Shown one piece after another: positions 51,449 to 63,376 of a DNA stretch of 64,000 bases. The stretch's first letter is position 1; every line of letters starts with the position of its first letter. The notes under the pieces are model-generated. The model saw only the letters and a program-made list of their open reading frames with translations, was not told the DNA's origin and did not search any database. The position numbers were made by a program, and so were the translations under genes. This stretch comes from Corallococcus soli (GTDB lineage Bacteria > Myxococcota > Myxococcia > Myxococcales > Myxococcaceae), in NCBI RefSeq assembly GCF_014930455.1, contig NZ_JAAIYO010000013.1:124001-188000 (forward strand), read 5' to 3'.

Positions 51449-51811
51449 TCAGTCATCGTCGCCGGAGTCCGGCTGGCCGAACAGCTCCTTCACGGGGGCG
51501 TCGTCCTGGATGTGCTCGCCCACCACGCGGGTCATCTTCTCCGCCGTCATGCCGGAGTAGTACACCTCACCGGGCCACCCCATGAGCTGGTAGTCCTCCG
51601 GGGACAGCGGGTCGCGCTTGCGGCCCGTGTCCTCGCGCACCACCACGTTGGGCCCCATGTGGCAGAAGCCGTAGCAGCCGCCCCGGTACAGCTCGCAGCG
51701 CGTCTGGAGCCCCCGCGCCGCCAGCGCCTCGCGCGCCGCCACGTGCACCGCGTCCGAGCCGCCCTCGCGGCAGCTGGAACCCTTGCACACGGACATCCGG
51801 TAGCGCTTCAT
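51449..51811 (-). CDS. Thioredoxin-like [2Fe-2S] ferredoxin
   Basis: 120 aa. The SVCKGSSCREGG start (Cys9, Cys14) and RGGCYGFCHMGPNVVV (Cys-x3-Cys) give the four-cysteine pattern of thioredoxin-fold [2Fe-2S] ferredoxins, as in NuoE and the Aquifex Fd. It is too short for NuoE. It is the next leftward gene after nuoI, beyond a terminator hairpin, so it probably has its own transcript. An electron-transfer role near complex I is tempting but unproven. Confidence 0.88.
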   Translation of the reverse strand: MKRYRMSVCKGSSCREGGSDAVHVAAREALAARGLQTRCELYRGGCYGFCHMGPNVVVREDTGRKRDPLSPEDYQLMGWPGEVYYSGMTAEKMTRVVGEHIQDDAPVKELFGQPDSGDDD

Positions 51812-51890
51812 CGCCGGACCCGATGTGCCCGGTTGGCACCACGCGCATTGAAGAGCTTCAGCGTCACCACATGCCCCCTGAAACGGCGGC

Positions 51891-51928
51891 GGCCCGCCCT
51901 TCCGTGCATACGAGGAAGGAGGCGGGCC
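51891..51928 (-). terminator. Terminator of the nuoCDGHI transcript
   Basis: GGCCCGCC-CTTCC (51891-51903) pairs with GGAAG-GA-GGCGGGCC (51914-51928) with a 2-nt bulge, giving a 13-bp stem and 10-nt loop. On the minus strand it is 57 nt after the nuoI stop and is followed by a short TTT run. Confidence 0.6.
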
Positions 51929-51985
51929 GGGATGCGTACGAAGGGGCGGAAGAGGACAACCCGCCCCGTAGGGTGCTGCCAGAAG

Positions 51986-52756
51986 CTACTTGAGGAACTT
52001 CGTCACCTGGATGGGACCCTGCTGCGTCACCACCGCCTGCCCACCCGAGGGCAGCGCCTTGCCGTGGCCGTGGCCACCACCGTGGCCAGCCCCCAGCGAG
52101 TGCGGCGTCTTCAGCTCCACCAGGCCCTCGCCGATGCGCGTGTGCGCTTCCTTGTGGACGTGGTGCGGCTCCGAGGAGCTGTCGCGCTTGTTCCACGGAT
52201 CCGACGGGTGCGAGACGGCCGGCCCCTTGAGCAGCTTGGGGATGTCGTAGACGAAGTTCTGCCGGTTGTACTCGGACGGCGTGTGCATGTACGTGTCCAT
52301 GCGGATGGCGTCCTTCGGGCACGCCTCCACGCACAGGCCACACACGATGCAGCGCAGCTCGTCGATGACGAACTGGGTGGGGTACTTCTCGATGACGACC
52401 GACTCCGAGTCGGCGTCCGTCGTCTCGTACTCACCCGCCTCGATGTAGATGCACTGCGCCGGGCAGATGGTCGCGCACATGTAGCAGGCCACGCAGCGCG
52501 GCTTGCCGTCGTCGCGCGGAACCAGCCGGTGCAGACCGCGGTAGCCCTCCGGGTAGATGGGCTTCTCTTCCGGGTACTGCACCGTCGTCATCAGGTTCAT
52601 GCCCGTGCGGTCCTGAACCTCGGGGTTCGGATCGCGCGTGCCAAACATGTTGCGGAAGAAGTGCTTGGTCGTGATGGCCAGACCGCGCAGCAGCTCCGGG
52701 ATGTACATCCGCTCGCGGATGTCCGTGCGCGGATCCTGGGAAGCATTGAACGCCAT
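51986..52756 (-). CDS. nuoI: NADH-quinone oxidoreductase subunit I
   Basis: 256 aa. Carries the two 4Fe-4S clusters (N6a/N6b) passing electrons from NuoG to NuoB. Two CxxCxxCxxxCP motifs are seen: [15 protein letters not shown] (about 96-110) and [15 protein letters not shown] (about 140-154). The C-terminal about 75 residues are not part of the usual fold and include a Gly/His-rich stretch, [10 protein letters not shown]. It lies 48 nt after nuoH and is the last gene of the block; no nuoJ follows. Confidence 0.95.
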   Translation of the reverse strand: MAFNASQDPRTDIRERMYIPELLRGLAITTKHFFRNMFGTRDPNPEVQDRTGMNLMTTVQYPEEKPIYPEGYRGLHRLVPRDDGKPRCVACYMCATICPAQCIYIEAGEYETTDADSESVVIEKYPTQFVIDELRCIVCGLCVEACPKDAIRMDTYMHTPSEYNRQNFVYDIPKLLKGPAVSHPSDPWNKRDSSSEPHHVHKEAHTRIGEGLVELKTPHSLGAGHGGGHGHGKALPSGGQAVVTQQGPIQVTKFLK

Positions 52757-52804
52757 GGTGTCTTGTCTCGCTTCCGGCGAAGGGCTGTGCCGGACGGAGC
52801 GCCG

Positions 52805-54250
52805 CTAGTGCGCGCCCGCCGGGGAATGGGAGTGGGGGTCCGCGTGCGCCGGCAGGTCATGCCCGCCGCCCGCCGGCTGCCCGTGGGCGTCGTGCCCGTG
52901 GCCGTGCGCCGTGTCGTGCGCGCCCGCCGCCTTGGAGCCCCTGGACATCGTCAGCGCGACGACGAAGCCGATCTGCAGCAGGCCCACGATGCCCAGCAGC
53001 CGCAGGGACGGATCCCACAGCACCAGCGCGCCGCTGATGAACACGTTCGCCAGGCCCGCGGGCAGGAGGATCTTCCAGCCCAGGTTCTGGATCTGATCGT
53101 AGCGGAAGCGCGGGAAGGTCCAGCGGATGACCAGCTGCACCCAGATGAGCAGGACGACCTTGATCCAGAACACCGTGCCCAGGATGGTGCCGTACAGCCA
53201 GCCGTGCTCCTGCATCAGGGGCTGCGCCGCCAGCCACTCGCCGCCGAAGGGCAGGTGGTGACCGCCGAAGAACAGCGCCGTCGTGACACCGGCCAGCACC
53301 ACGACCTCCATGAACTCGGAGATCATGAACATGCCGAACTTCATGCCGGAGTACTCCACGAAGTAGCCGATGATCTCCGACTCGCCTTCGGGCGCGTCGA
53401 ACGGCGCGCGCTTGGTCTCCGCGAAGGAGGCCACGAAGAAGGCGATGAAGCCCAGGGGCTGGATGAAGATGCCCCAGGCGGGCAGCCCCAGGTCGAAGGC
53501 GCCGTCGGAGCGCCACAGGTAGCGCGCCTGGCCGGTGCCGGCGACCAGCGCGTTGCCCACGTCACCCACCAGCGCGGGCAGCTGCACGGAGGAGAACGCC
53601 AGGAAGAGGCCCACGAGCGCCAGGCCCAGCGCCACTTCGTAGGCGATCATCTGCGCGGAGGCGCGCACGCCGCCCAGCAGGGCGAACTTGTTGTTGGAGG
53701 ACCAGCCGGCCAGCGACGTGCCGTAGACGGCGAGCGACGCGATGGCGAGCACGTACAGCATGCCGAAGTCCGGCGTGGCGACGACCATGTCCACCGTCTT
53801 GCCGAACACCGTCACGGACGGGCCGGCGGGCACCACCGCGAACAGCGCGAACACCGGCGCGAACGCGAGGATGGGGCCCAGGTTGAACAGGAACTTGTTC
53901 GCCGTGCCGGGGACGAAGTCCTCCTTGGTCAGCATCTTCAGCACGTCGGTGATGATGTGCGGGATGCCGCCCAGGGAGCGGTTGCCCAGGCCGGGGATGG
54001 CCAGGCGCGCGCGGTTGGGGCCCACGCGGTCCTGCATGAACGCGCTCCACTTGCGCTCGGCGAGCGTGAGGAGCGTGGCGATGATCATCACGAAGGTGAG
54101 CATCAGGAAGAGGATGTTCGTCAGGCGGCTGGCGCCCGTGAACAGGTGCTCTTCCACCAGCCCGCCCACGAGGTACGCCGTGGCCACTCCGCCCGCGAGG
54201 GCGAAGATGCAGAAGGCCATGGCGAACAACATTGTCAGGATGCGGCTCAT
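52805..54250 (-). CDS. nuoH: NADH-quinone oxidoreductase subunit H
   Basis: 481 aa, longer than most NuoH (about 325). This membrane subunit forms part of the quinone chamber. Many TM segments are visible, along with family motifs AERKWSAFMQDRVGPNRA, PFDAPEGESEIIGYFVEYSGMKFGMF (shown in part) and FPRFRYDQ. Extra sequence lies in a segment of about 55 residues near 240-300 and in a C-terminal tail of about 55 residues that is His-rich (AHGHGHDAHG, PHSHSP). The His-rich tail may bind metal; function unknown. It starts 2 nt after the nuoG stop. Confidence 0.94.
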   Translation of the reverse strand: MSRILTMLFAMAFCIFALAGGVATAYLVGGLVEEHLFTGASRLTNILFLMLTFVMIIATLLTLAERKWSAFMQDRVGPNRARLAIPGLGNRSLGGIPHIITDVLKMLTKEDFVPGTANKFLFNLGPILAFAPVFALFAVVPAGPSVTVFGKTVDMVVATPDFGMLYVLAIASLAVYGTSLAGWSSNNKFALLGGVRASAQMIAYEVALGLALVGLFLAFSSVQLPALVGDVGNALVAGTGQARYLWRSDGAFDLGLPAWGIFIQPLGFIAFFVASFAETKRAPFDAPEGESEIIGYFVEYSGMKFGMFMISEFMEVVVLAGVTTALFFGGHHLPFGGEWLAAQPLMQEHGWLYGTILGTVFWIKVVLLIWVQLVIRWTFPRFRYDQIQNLGWKILLPAGLANVFISGALVLWDPSLRLLGIVGLLQIGFVVALTMSRGSKAAGAHDTAHGHGHDAHGQPAGGGHDLPAHADPHSHSPAGAH

Positions 54251-54252
54251 GG

Positions 54253-56141
<1,889 letters not shown>

Positions 56142-56145
<4 letters not shown>

Positions 56146-57401
56146 TGCTCGACCTCGCCGCCGATCATGTTGATGGTGTCAAAGGTGGGAACGAGGTCCG
56201 CCAGCATCTTGCCCTGGATGATGTGCGGCAGCGCCGCGAGCACCGGGAAGCCCGGGGCCCGGACGTGGACCTTGTACGGCCGGCCGCGACCGTCGCTCAC
56301 CAGGTACCAGCCCAGCTCGCCGTTGGAGGCCTCGGTGGCGTCGTAGACTTCACCGGGGGGCACCTGGATGCCCTCCATCACCAGCTTGAAGTGCGCCATC
56401 ACGCCTTCGATGGTGCCGTACACCTCCGGCTTGGGCGGCAGCGCGATGCGCCAGTCGTCCACGATGATGGGGCCGGCCGGGATGGTGTCCATGGCCTGGC
56501 GCAGGATGCGGATGGACTGGCGCATCTCCTCCAGGCGCACGAGGTAGCGGTCGTAGTTGTCGCCGTGCTCGCCCACCACGGACTCGAAGTCGAAGCGCTC
56601 GTAGACCCAGTACGGGTGCGTCTTGCGCAGGTCGTGGTCCACGCCGCACGCGCGCAGGGCGGGGCCCGTCCAACCGTAGTCGATGGCGTCCGCGGCGGAG
56701 ATGATGCCGGTGCCCTTGGTGCGGTCCACGAAGATGCGGTTGCGCGTGAGCAGCCCGTCCATCTCCTGGAGCAGCTCCTCCGTGCGGGTGAGCGTCTTGT
56801 GGACCTTCGCGATCCAGCCTTCGGGCAGGTCGCGGTTGATGCCACCCACGCGGCCGAAGCTGGTGGTGAGGCGCGCGCCCGTGAGCTCCGTGACGCGGTC
56901 CTGGAGGAGCTCGCGCGCCTCCATGCCGTAGAGGAACGGCGCGAAGCCGCCCATCTCCAGGCCGGTGGCGCCCACGCACGTCAGGTGGTCGGTGAGCCGG
57001 TGCAGCTCACTGCCGATGACGCGGATGTACTGGGCGCGCTCGGGGATCTCCAGGCCGATGAGCTTCTCCACGGCGTTGAGGAACCCGAAGTTGTTCATCA
57101 TCGCGGACAGGTAGTTGAGCCGGTCCGTGTACGGCAGGCACTGCGTCCAGGTGACGTTCTCGCAGCTCTTCTGGAAGCCGCGGTGGAGGAAGCCGATCTC
57201 CGGATCGATCTTGACGATCGTCTCGCCCTCCAGCTCCACCTTCAGCCGCACGGTGCCGTGCGTGGCCGGGTGGGACGGGCCCATGTTGATGACCATGTGC
57301 TTCGACTGGAAATGGGACTCGAGCTCCGACTCCTCGTGGGCGAACCCATCCGTGTCGGGGTTGAAGGGCTTCGTCGCGTCGGTGTTGTGGCTGTCGGCCA
57401 T
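56142..57401 (-). CDS. nuoD: NADH-quinone oxidoreductase subunit D
   Basis: 419 aa. The 49-kDa subunit that with NuoB forms the quinone-binding site. NMGPSHPATHGTVRLKVELEGE is the family start, followed by IGFLHRGFQKSCEN (His pair), PYTDRLNYLSAMMNN and GRGRPYKVHVRAPGF near the C-terminus. The N-terminal 33 residues are a charged extension. It is 11 nt downstream of nuoC and overlaps nuoG. Confidence 0.97.
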
Positions 57402-57412
57402 GGGAGGTCTCG

Positions 57413-57946
57413 TCAGGCGACGCCGCTGGTGCCGGGGCCGCGGAAGATGTCCTTGATGGGGCGCTCGGGGATCAGCGGCTGCCGGTCACGCAGCGCGTAG
57501 TCCTTGCGCAGGGGGTGGCCCTGGAACTCCTCGTACAGGAGGATGCGGCGCAGGTCCGGGTGGTCCACGAAGCGGATGCCGTAGAAGTCGAACGCCAGCC
57601 GCTCCCACCAGTTCGCGCCGCGGTACACCGCCGCGAGGGAGGGCACCTCCGGCCGGGTCTCGGTGACGCGCACCTTCAGGCGCACGTGCTCCTTCCGGCT
57701 GAGCGAGTACAGGAAGTAGACGATCTCGAAGCGCGGATCGTTCTCCGCCAGGTGCAGGCGGTCCACGGCGTCCGCGGAGCCGAACAGCTTGAAGTCCAGC
57801 TCAGGGTCCATCTTCAGGAACGTGGCGACCTTCGGCAGCCACTCCGCATGGATGACGGCCCAGGCTCCGCCAGCGCGGTCCACATAGCGCTCCGCGACCG
57901 CCTCGGGAAACTGGGCGGCGACCCGGTCCAACGCGAAAATGCTCAA
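57413..57946 (-). CDS. nuoC: NADH-quinone oxidoreductase subunit C
   Basis: 177 aa, TTG start behind GAGG. The 30-kDa subunit motif WWERLAFDFYGIRFVDHPDLRRILLYEEFQGHPLRKDY (shown in part) is nearly invariant in the family. First gene of the second nuo block. It has a promoter of its own (57982-58011) and is not preceded by nuoB. The length is normal. Confidence 0.96.
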   Translation of the reverse strand: MSIFALDRVAAQFPEAVAERYVDRAGGAWAVIHAEWLPKVATFLKMDPELDFKLFGSADAVDRLHLAENDPRFEIVYFLYSLSRKEHVRLKVRVTETRPEVPSLAAVYRGANWWERLAFDFYGIRFVDHPDLRRILLYEEFQGHPLRKDYALRDRQPLIPERPIKDIFRGPGTSGVA

Positions 57947-57981
57947 GGGGGGCCTCGAATAACGACAGAGGAAACCGCGGC

Positions 57982-58011
57982 TTTATAAGGACCGTTCGCG
58001 GGAGGCGTCAA
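57982..58011 (-). promoter_or_regulatory. Sigma-70-like promoter of nuoC
   Basis: On the minus strand, TTGACG (complement of 58006-58011) and TTATAA (complement of 57983-57988; the overlapping TATAAA is complement of 57982-57987) lie 17 or 18 nt apart, 36 nt before the TTG start. One of the best promoter matches in the window. It supports separate transcription of nuoCDGHI from nuoAB. Confidence 0.65.
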
Positions 58012-58031
58012 CGTAAACCCTCAACCATGTA

Positions 58032-58047
58032 GGCCACTTAGGTGGCC
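58032..58047 (-). terminator. Terminator hairpin of the membrane cyclase gene
   Basis: GGCCAC (58032-58037), a 4-nt loop and GTGGCC (58042-58047) form a perfect 6-bp hairpin, 54 nt after the cyclase stop on the minus strand and 21 nt before the nuoC promoter -35. Confidence 0.4.
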
Positions 58048-58101
58048 CAGTAGCCCGCGTCGCGATCCACCCCCTGCCTGGCCGCGAGCAGGCGGCGCCG
58101 C

Positions 58102-59427
58102 TCAGGCCGCCGCGCCAGGCCCGAGGGCGGGCGCGCCCTCGTCGGTGTAGGGGACGAAGGTCACCACCGGCTGGCTCTTGCCGGGGACGATGGCGACCGG
58201 CGCGGGGGCCCAGCGGAAGGCATCGCCCGCCCGCTCGCGGGTCGCCTGGGAGACGAGCACGGCGACCCCGAAGCCCTTGGTCAGCCGCTCGATGCGGTTG
58301 GCCAGGTTCACGGTGTCCCCGATGGCGGTGTACTCCAGGCGCCGGAAGGGCGACCCGATGTTCCCCAGCACCACGGGGCCCGAGTGCACGCCCACGCCCA
58401 TCCGCAGGCCCACCTCGCCCCGGGCGGCGCGCTCGGCGTTGACGGCCTCCAGCTCGCGCACCATCTCCAGGGCGCACCGGGTGGCGCTCCGGGCATGGTG
58501 GGCATCCGGCAGCGGGGCGCCGAAGTACACCATGAGTGCGTCCCCGATGAACTTGTCGAGCGTCCCGCCGTGGCGGAACACCACCTCCACCATGCGCCCG
58601 TAGTACTCGTTGAGGATGGTGACCACCTGCTCGGGGGGCAGCCGTTCGCTCAGCGAGGTGAAGTCGCGCACGTCCGCGAACAGCACGGACACCTCGCGCA
58701 GCTCCGGGGCGGGGGTGTCGCGGTCCTGGAGGCGCTCGGCGACGGCGGGGGAGAAGTAGCGGCCCAGGCGGGCGCGCTGGAGTTCCTCCTGGGTGACCGC
58801 GGCGGACAGCAGGCGGATGCGCTGGAGCAGCCGGGCCGCGCCCGCCGCCGTCATGGCCAGCATCACCGCGCCGGCCACCTGGGCCCCTCCGCCGATGGAG
58901 GCCTGACGCTGGAGCGCCACCTCCGCGACGATGGCGATGACGGTGACGAGCAGCGTCACGGACCGGCGCAGGCTCAGCGCGGACAGCAGCACCAGCGCGG
59001 CGAAGATGCCCAGCGTGAAGCCGGCCACGCCGCCCGGAGATGGGGACACGGGCAGCGCCAGGTGCTGGAGCCAGTACACGGCGGGCACGTCCACGAACGC
59101 GACGGACAGGGACGCCCAGCGGGCGAAGCGCGAGGAGGCGGTCACCGCCACGGCGACGACGGAGGTGCAGACCAGGTACAGCGCGAACGGCCCCAGGTAG
59201 ACGTCCCAGTCGTGCAGCCCGCGCCCGCGGCCCAGGTAGACCGCCATGCCGAACAGGATGCTCACCGCGCCCAGGCGGACCCACGCCAGGTGGCGGCCGT
59301 TGGATTGACGCTCCACGGCGAGCGCGCGGCGTACGGACTCCTGGAGGCTGTCGCTGGGCGTGGCGTTGGAAGGCAAGAGGTCCCCCCGACCGACGGAAGC
59401 GTCGACCCGGAACAGTCCGGAGGCCAT
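58102..59427 (-). CDS. Membrane class III adenylate/guanylate cyclase
   Basis: 441 aa from the ATG at 59427; longer readings run antisense through the sulfatase gene and are rejected. An N-terminal charged segment of about 45 residues is followed by six TM segments (about 50-210) of the MASE type, then a short linker and a class III cyclase domain (about 240-420). Metal Asp in [10 protein letters not shown], Lys in [13 protein letters not shown], Thr in [16 protein letters not shown], and the Asn and Arg of VNLANR are all present, so the enzyme should be active. It probably makes cAMP. It separates the nuoAB and nuoC blocks and is divergent from the sulfatase-fold gene. Confidence 0.88.
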   Translation of the reverse strand: MASGLFRVDASVGRGDLLPSNATPSDSLQESVRRALAVERQSNGRHLAWVRLGAVSILFGMAVYLGRGRGLHDWDVYLGPFALYLVCTSVVAVAVTASSRFARWASLSVAFVDVPAVYWLQHLALPVSPSPGGVAGFTLGIFAALVLLSALSLRRSVTLLVTVIAIVAEVALQRQASIGGGAQVAGAVMLAMTAAGAARLLQRIRLLSAAVTQEELQRARLGRYFSPAVAERLQDRDTPAPELREVSVLFADVRDFTSLSERLPPEQVVTILNEYYGRMVEVVFRHGGTLDKFIGDALMVYFGAPLPDAHHARSATRCALEMVRELEAVNAERAARGEVGLRMGVGVHSGPVVLGNIGSPFRRLEYTAIGDTVNLANRIERLTKGFGVAVLVSQATRERAGDAFRWAPAPVAIVPGKSQPVVTFVPYTDEGAPALGPGAAA

Positions 59428-59529
59428 CTTGCAACGGGGCGGCCTGCGGCGCACGTCCGGGAGTCCTGGAAAGCCCGGTGCAATACAGACGTGGCCAGGG
59501 AATGCCCGGACGGAGTAGACGCAGGGGTC

Positions 59530-61710
59530 ATGTCCGTGCGGTCCGTCGCCTCCCTGCTCCGCGCCGGTTCGGTGCGCCTGGCCCTGGGCGCCCTGCTGGG
59601 GCTCATGCTGTTCGCCGCCGAGACGGCCTGGCTGCTCAAGGCCGGGGTCGTGGGCGTGGACATCCCGCTGGACGGCCCGTACGCGGCGCTCGCGGCGGCC
59701 GTGCGTCCGCTGTTGCCGGGCGTCGTCCTGCGCGTGGCCACCGTCTACCTGGTGGCGGGAGGATTGCTGGGGCTCGCCTCGGCGGTGCTGGCCCGGGTCT
59801 GGACGGGGCGGGGCGGGTGGGTGGCGCTGGGCGTGACGGCGCTGCACTGGGTGGCGCTGCTCCTGTTCTGGGCGTGGGACCGGGCCCTGGAACGGCCCGC
59901 GCTCTTTGATGACCTCCCGGCGGTGCGGCCCGTGCTGGCGTGGCTGGTGGATCACGGTGAGCCGTGGCAGGCGCGGCTGGCGGTGGGGACGTGGGTGGCG
60001 GTCCATCTGGCGGTGCTGGGCGCGCGGGGTGTGCTGGCGCTGCGCCGTCGGGCCATGCCGGAGGCCCCGGTGCCCACCCCGGCTTCGACGCTGACGCCTG
60101 TGTCGGTGCTGGGTCCGGAGGCCGCCCCGGTCGCGCTGCCGACCGTGGCCCCAGTGCCCGCTCCGCGTCCTGGCAGGGGAGGGGGATTCGGAAGGTGGGC
60201 GGTGGGCGGGGGGCTGACCCTGGTGCTGGTGGGCGCGGGGCTCGTGGTGCGCCCCCAGGCGAAAGCGGAGCGCAAGCCGCTGGTGGTGGTCATCGGCATC
60301 GACGCGTTCCGGCCGGACCGGCTGGGCCGCTCGGGGCGCGGGGTGGCGCCCCACGTGGAGCGCTTCCTTGAGGACGCGACGCTCTTCACCCGGGCCTACA
60401 CGCCGGTGGCGCAGACGGAGCCCGCCTGGCGCTCGCTGCTCACCGCGCGCTGGCCGTACCGCACCGGCGTGCGCTACCCGCTGACGTCCGATGCGCGCCT
60501 CGTGCTGGCGCCCACGTTCGCGGAGCGCTTCTCGGAGGCCGGGTGGCGCACGGTGTTCGCGACCGACTGCTCGCGCTTCCACTTCGAGGGGCCCGCGTCC
60601 GGCTTCACCCGGCGCTGGCAGCCCCCGCGGGGCGCGCTCAACTTCGCGCTGGAGAAGCTGCGCTACCGGGCGCTCGGCCTCTTCGCGGACAACGCCGTGG
60701 GCGCCGCGTGGGTGCCCGAGTTCATCGACAACCGCGCGCTGGCGGGCATCCATGATCCGATGGGCTACGCCCGGCGGCTGTCCCGGGGGCTGGTGGCCGA
60801 GGCGGAGGCGGGCCCGCTGCTCTTCGCCTTCCACGCCACGGCGGCGCACTTCCCCGGCGATCCGGTGTACCCGTTCTACCGCCGCTACGTGCCGCCCACC
60901 GAACCGCTGGAGCGCCGGCTGCGCATGCACTTCGCTCCGGTGACGCCGGGCGCGAAGGGCGCGTGGACCCGCGAGGGCTCCGAGGGGCTCTATGACGAAC
61001 TGCTCGCGCAGGCGGACGCACAGGTGGGGACGGTGCTGGACGCGCTCCGACATTCCGGCCGCTACGACGACGCGACCATCGTGCTGCTGTCGGATCACGG
61101 CGAGAGCTTCCACGCGGACCGCCCGGACCTGGCCGGCGCCACGCCAGCGCATGGCGCGCGCCTGAGCGATGAGGAGAACCGCATCCTGCTCGCGGTGAAG
61201 CCGCCCGGTGGCCGGGGGCTGGGCCCCGCGGAGGTGGACGCCCTGGCGCGCCTGGTGGACGTGGGCCCCACGCTGCTGGAGCTGTCCGGTCTGCCCGCGC
61301 TGCCGGAGGCGGACGGCCTGTCGCTCACGCCGCTGCTGCGCGGCGAGGCGCGTCCGCTCGCGCCGCTGTACGCGGAGACGGGCTACACGCACGTGAGCCC
61401 GGAGGTCTTCGACCCTGGCCACTGGCCCGGTTCGCCGCGCACCTTCGACGCCTACCGCCTTCGCCCGGACGGCGTGGTGGAGATGAGCGACGCGGCGGAC
61501 GCGGCGGTGCTGCGCGAGAAGGACGAAGGCGCGTTCGACGGCCAGCGCTGGTGGGTGGACCGGCCGCAGGCGGACGGCAGCGTGCGGCGGACCTGTTCGG
61601 GCGAGTGTGAAGGGCCGGACGCGGAGGCGCTGGCGGCGTGGCTGGACGCCGTGCGGGAGCGCACCGACGGGGCCGCTTCACGTAGAGTCGCCGGCCATGT
61701 CGACGACTGA
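59530..61710 (+). CDS. Sulfatase-fold (alkaline phosphatase superfamily) membrane enzyme
   Basis: 726 aa from the ATG at 59530. The N-terminal about 230 residues hold five TM segments and a Pro/Ala-rich linker. The extracytoplasmic catalytic domain starts with [15 protein letters not shown] (metal Asp). The nucleophile region is [20 protein letters not shown], with Thr296 where arylsulfatases have Cys/Ser. [15 protein letters not shown] and [14 protein letters not shown] supply further metal ligands. Thr nucleophiles occur in LtaS- and EptA-type phosphotransferases, so this is more likely a phosphotransferase or phosphohydrolase of the envelope than a sulfatase. Its 3' end overlaps the thioesterase gene by 14 nt. 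Confidence 0.85.
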   Translation: MSVRSVASLLRAGSVRLALGALLGLMLFAAETAWLLKAGVVGVDIPLDGPYAALAAAVRPLLPGVVLRVATVYLVAGGLLGLASAVLARVWTGRGGWVALGVTALHWVALLLFWAWDRALERPALFDDLPAVRPVLAWLVDHGEPWQARLAVGTWVAVHLAVLGARGVLALRRRAMPEAPVPTPASTLTPVSVLGPEAAPVALPTVAPVPAPRPGRGGGFGRWAVGGGLTLVLVGAGLVVRPQAKAERKPLVVVIGIDAFRPDRLGRSGRGVAPHVERFLEDATLFTRAYTPVAQTEPAWRSLLTARWPYRTGVRYPLTSDARLVLAPTFAERFSEAGWRTVFATDCSRFHFEGPASGFTRRWQPPRGALNFALEKLRYRALGLFADNAVGAAWVPEFIDNRALAGIHDPMGYARRLSRGLVAEAEAGPLLFAFHATAAHFPGDPVYPFYRRYVPPTEPLERRLRMHFAPVTPGAKGAWTREGSEGLYDELLAQADAQVGTVLDALRHSGRYDDATIVLLSDHGESFHADRPDLAGATPAHGARLSDEENRILLAVKPPGGRGLGPAEVDALARLVDVGPTLLELSGLPALPEADGLSLTPLLRGEARPLAPLYAETGYTHVSPEVFDPGHWPGSPRTFDAYRLRPDGVVEMSDAADAAVLREKDEGAFDGQRWWVDRPQADGSVRRTCSGECEGPDAEALAAWLDAVRERTDGAASRRVAGHVDD

Positions 61711-62170
61711 ATCCCCCGGCCTCCAGGAAACGTACGCCCCCCACAACACCTGCTTCGGGTGTGGCCCGTCCAACCCGAAGGGGCTGCGCATCCGCAGCCG
61801 CGTGGAGGGGGAGCAGGTCGTCGCGGACTGGACTCCGGAGGACCACCACCAGGCGTTCCCCGGCGTGCTCAACGGCGGCATCATCGGCGCGCTGCTGGAC
61901 TGCCACAGCAACTGGACGGCCGCCTACCACCTGATGAAGGCGCAGGGCGCGGACTCCCCGCCGTGCACCGTCACCGCCGACTACGCCATCGTCCTCAAGC
62001 GGCCCACGCCCATGGACGGGCCGGTGCACCTGTCCGCGAAGCCCGTGGACATCCAGGCCGACCGCGCCGTCATCGAGGCCACGCTCACCGCCGGCGGCAA
62101 GGTGACGGCCACCTGCCGGGGCACCTTCGTCGCCGTGAAGGAGGGCCACCCGGCGTACCACCGCTGGTAG
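61697..62170 (+). CDS. PaaI-type hotdog thioesterase family protein
   Basis: 157 aa. YAPHNTCFGCGPSNPKGLRI near residues 12-31, and FPGVLNGGIIGALLDCHSNWTA with the conserved Asn-Gly-Gly and Asp of hotdog acyl-CoA thioesterases, are clear. The C-terminal beta strands follow with AVIEATLTAGGKVTATCRGTFVAV. It overlaps the 3' end of the sulfatase-fold gene by 14 nt, so is co-translated. The biological substrate is unknown. Confidence 0.87.
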   Translation: MSTTESPGLQETYAPHNTCFGCGPSNPKGLRIRSRVEGEQVVADWTPEDHHQAFPGVLNGGIIGALLDCHSNWTAAYHLMKAQGADSPPCTVTADYAIVLKRPTPMDGPVHLSAKPVDIQADRAVIEATLTAGGKVTATCRGTFVAVKEGHPAYHRW

Positions 62171-62258
62171 CCCTCCTGGAACGCCGAGGGCCCCGTCACC
62201 GGCCTCGTGGAGGAGGCGGCGCGGGGCCCGTTCATGCAGCGGCGTCGGTGGAGAAGGG

Positions 62259-62822
62259 CTACTTGCCGGCGGAGAGCATGCGGGCGTGGTTCGCCGCCGT
62301 CTCGTTGGGCTGGCCGGTGTCACGCAGCCGGTGCACCTGGTTGCCGATCTTGTCCTGCAGCAGCATCAGGCCGTCCAGCACCTGCTCCGGCCGCGGCGGG
62401 CAGCCGGGGATGTAGACGTCCACCGGGATGATGCGGTCGATGCCCTGGAGCACCGCGTAGTTGTCGTAGAAGCCGCCCGAGGACGCGCACACGCCGAAGG
62501 ACACGACCCACTTGGGCTCGGTCATCTGCTCGTAGACGCGCTTGAGGATGGGGGCCTGCTTCAGGTTGATGGTGCCCACCACCATCAGCAGGTCGGCCTG
62601 ACGCGGCGAGAAGCGCGGGAACTCCGCGCCGAAGCGCGAGATGTCGTGCCGGCTGGCGGCCACGGACATGTACTCCATGCCGCAGCAGGCGGTGGCGTAC
62701 GGGTACGTGAACAGGGAATACTTGCGGGCCCAACCCAGGCCCTTGGACACCAGCTTCTGGAAGAAGCCCGTGGCTTCGTCCCGGCGGGTGGCGATGATCG
62801 GTGCGATGTCGGTGTCGGCCAT
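62259..62822 (-). CDS. nuoB: NADH-quinone oxidoreductase subunit B
   Basis: 187 aa. PSST-type subunit holding the N2 4Fe-4S cluster next to quinone. The cluster cysteines are in [11 protein letters not shown] (tandem Cys), [11 protein letters not shown] and IPGCPPRPE. It is 6 nt after the nuoA stop and is followed by no other nuo gene, an unusual end for a nuo block. The convergent thioesterase ends 88 nt away. Confidence 0.97.
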   Translation of the reverse strand: MADTDIAPIIATRRDEATGFFQKLVSKGLGWARKYSLFTYPYATACCGMEYMSVAASRHDISRFGAEFPRFSPRQADLLMVVGTINLKQAPILKRVYEQMTEPKWVVSFGVCASSGGFYDNYAVLQGIDRIIPVDVYIPGCPPRPEQVLDGLMLLQDKIGNQVHRLRDTGQPNETAANHARMLSAGK

Positions 62823-62828
62823 GATGTC

Positions 62829-63197
62829 TCAGCTCTCCCAGTCCAGGGCGCCCTTCTTCCAGACGTAGATAAGGCCCACGACCAGGGTTGACGCGAAAAC
62901 CAGCATCTCCATGTAGCCGAACCAGCCGAGCGCCTGGAAGTTCACCGCCCAGGGGTACAGGAACACCGCTTCCACGTCGAACACGATGAACAGCAGGGCG
63001 ATCACGTAGAACTTCACGGCGAAGCGCTGGCGGGCCGGACCGCTCGACTCGGAGCCTGCTTCGAAGGGGGCCGACTTGGTGGTGCTCGGGCGCTTGGGCC
63101 CCAGGCGGCTGGTGACCTGCGGGATGATCATCGCGAGGACGCCGGCCAGCAGGAGCACCACCAGCAGCGGCAGGTACGGTGCGAGGGGTGTAGTCAT
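62829..63197 (-). CDS. nuoA: NADH-quinone oxidoreductase subunit A
   Basis: 122 aa. Three TM segments (about 5-25, 62-82, 90-110), with KRPSTTKSAPFEAGSESSGPARQRFAVKFYVIALLFIVFDVEAVFLYPWA (shown in part); the FEAG...F.VKFY and FDVEAVFLYPWA motifs are diagnostic. The ATG lies at the predicted transcription start, so the mRNA is likely leaderless. First gene of the short nuoAB unit. Confidence 0.96.
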   Translation of the reverse strand: MTTPLAPYLPLLVVLLLAGVLAMIIPQVTSRLGPKRPSTTKSAPFEAGSESSGPARQRFAVKFYVIALLFIVFDVEAVFLYPWAVNFQALGWFGYMEMLVFASTLVVGLIYVWKKGALDWES

Positions 63198-63206
63198 CGG
63201 GCGCGG

Positions 63207-63236
63207 AACCTAATGACACCGCTGGCGCCGTGTCAA
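63207..63236 (-). promoter_or_regulatory. Sigma-70-like promoter of nuoA
   Basis: On the minus strand, a perfect TTGACA (complement of 63231-63236) and TAGGTT (complement of 63207-63212) lie 18 nt apart; the overlapping TTAGGT would give 17. The nuoA ATG is 9 nt beyond the -10, predicting a transcript starting within 0-3 nt of it. Confidence 0.65.
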
Positions 63237-63376
63237 AGGGAAACGCCCCCGCCCGCGGAGCGCCAACCCCTTGAGAAGACGGCCGAAATGCCCCGTCCCT
63301 CCCGCCTGCTCCTCCACCCGCCGTCCCGCCCGGACGCAGGCGCCGGCCTGGGGGGAGGGAAGCTTCCGGCCCGCGT

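Noticed and set aside
51449-51811. NuoE candidate
   Set aside because: It has the thioredoxin-like [2Fe-2S] pattern but lacks the N-terminal helical domain of NuoE, and lies behind the nuo terminator; better called a stand-alone ferredoxin.
59428-61422. Upstream extension of the membrane cyclase through the sulfatase-fold gene
   Set aside because: The extension is antisense to a gene with clear motifs and TM pattern; the ATG at 59427 starts the natural protein.
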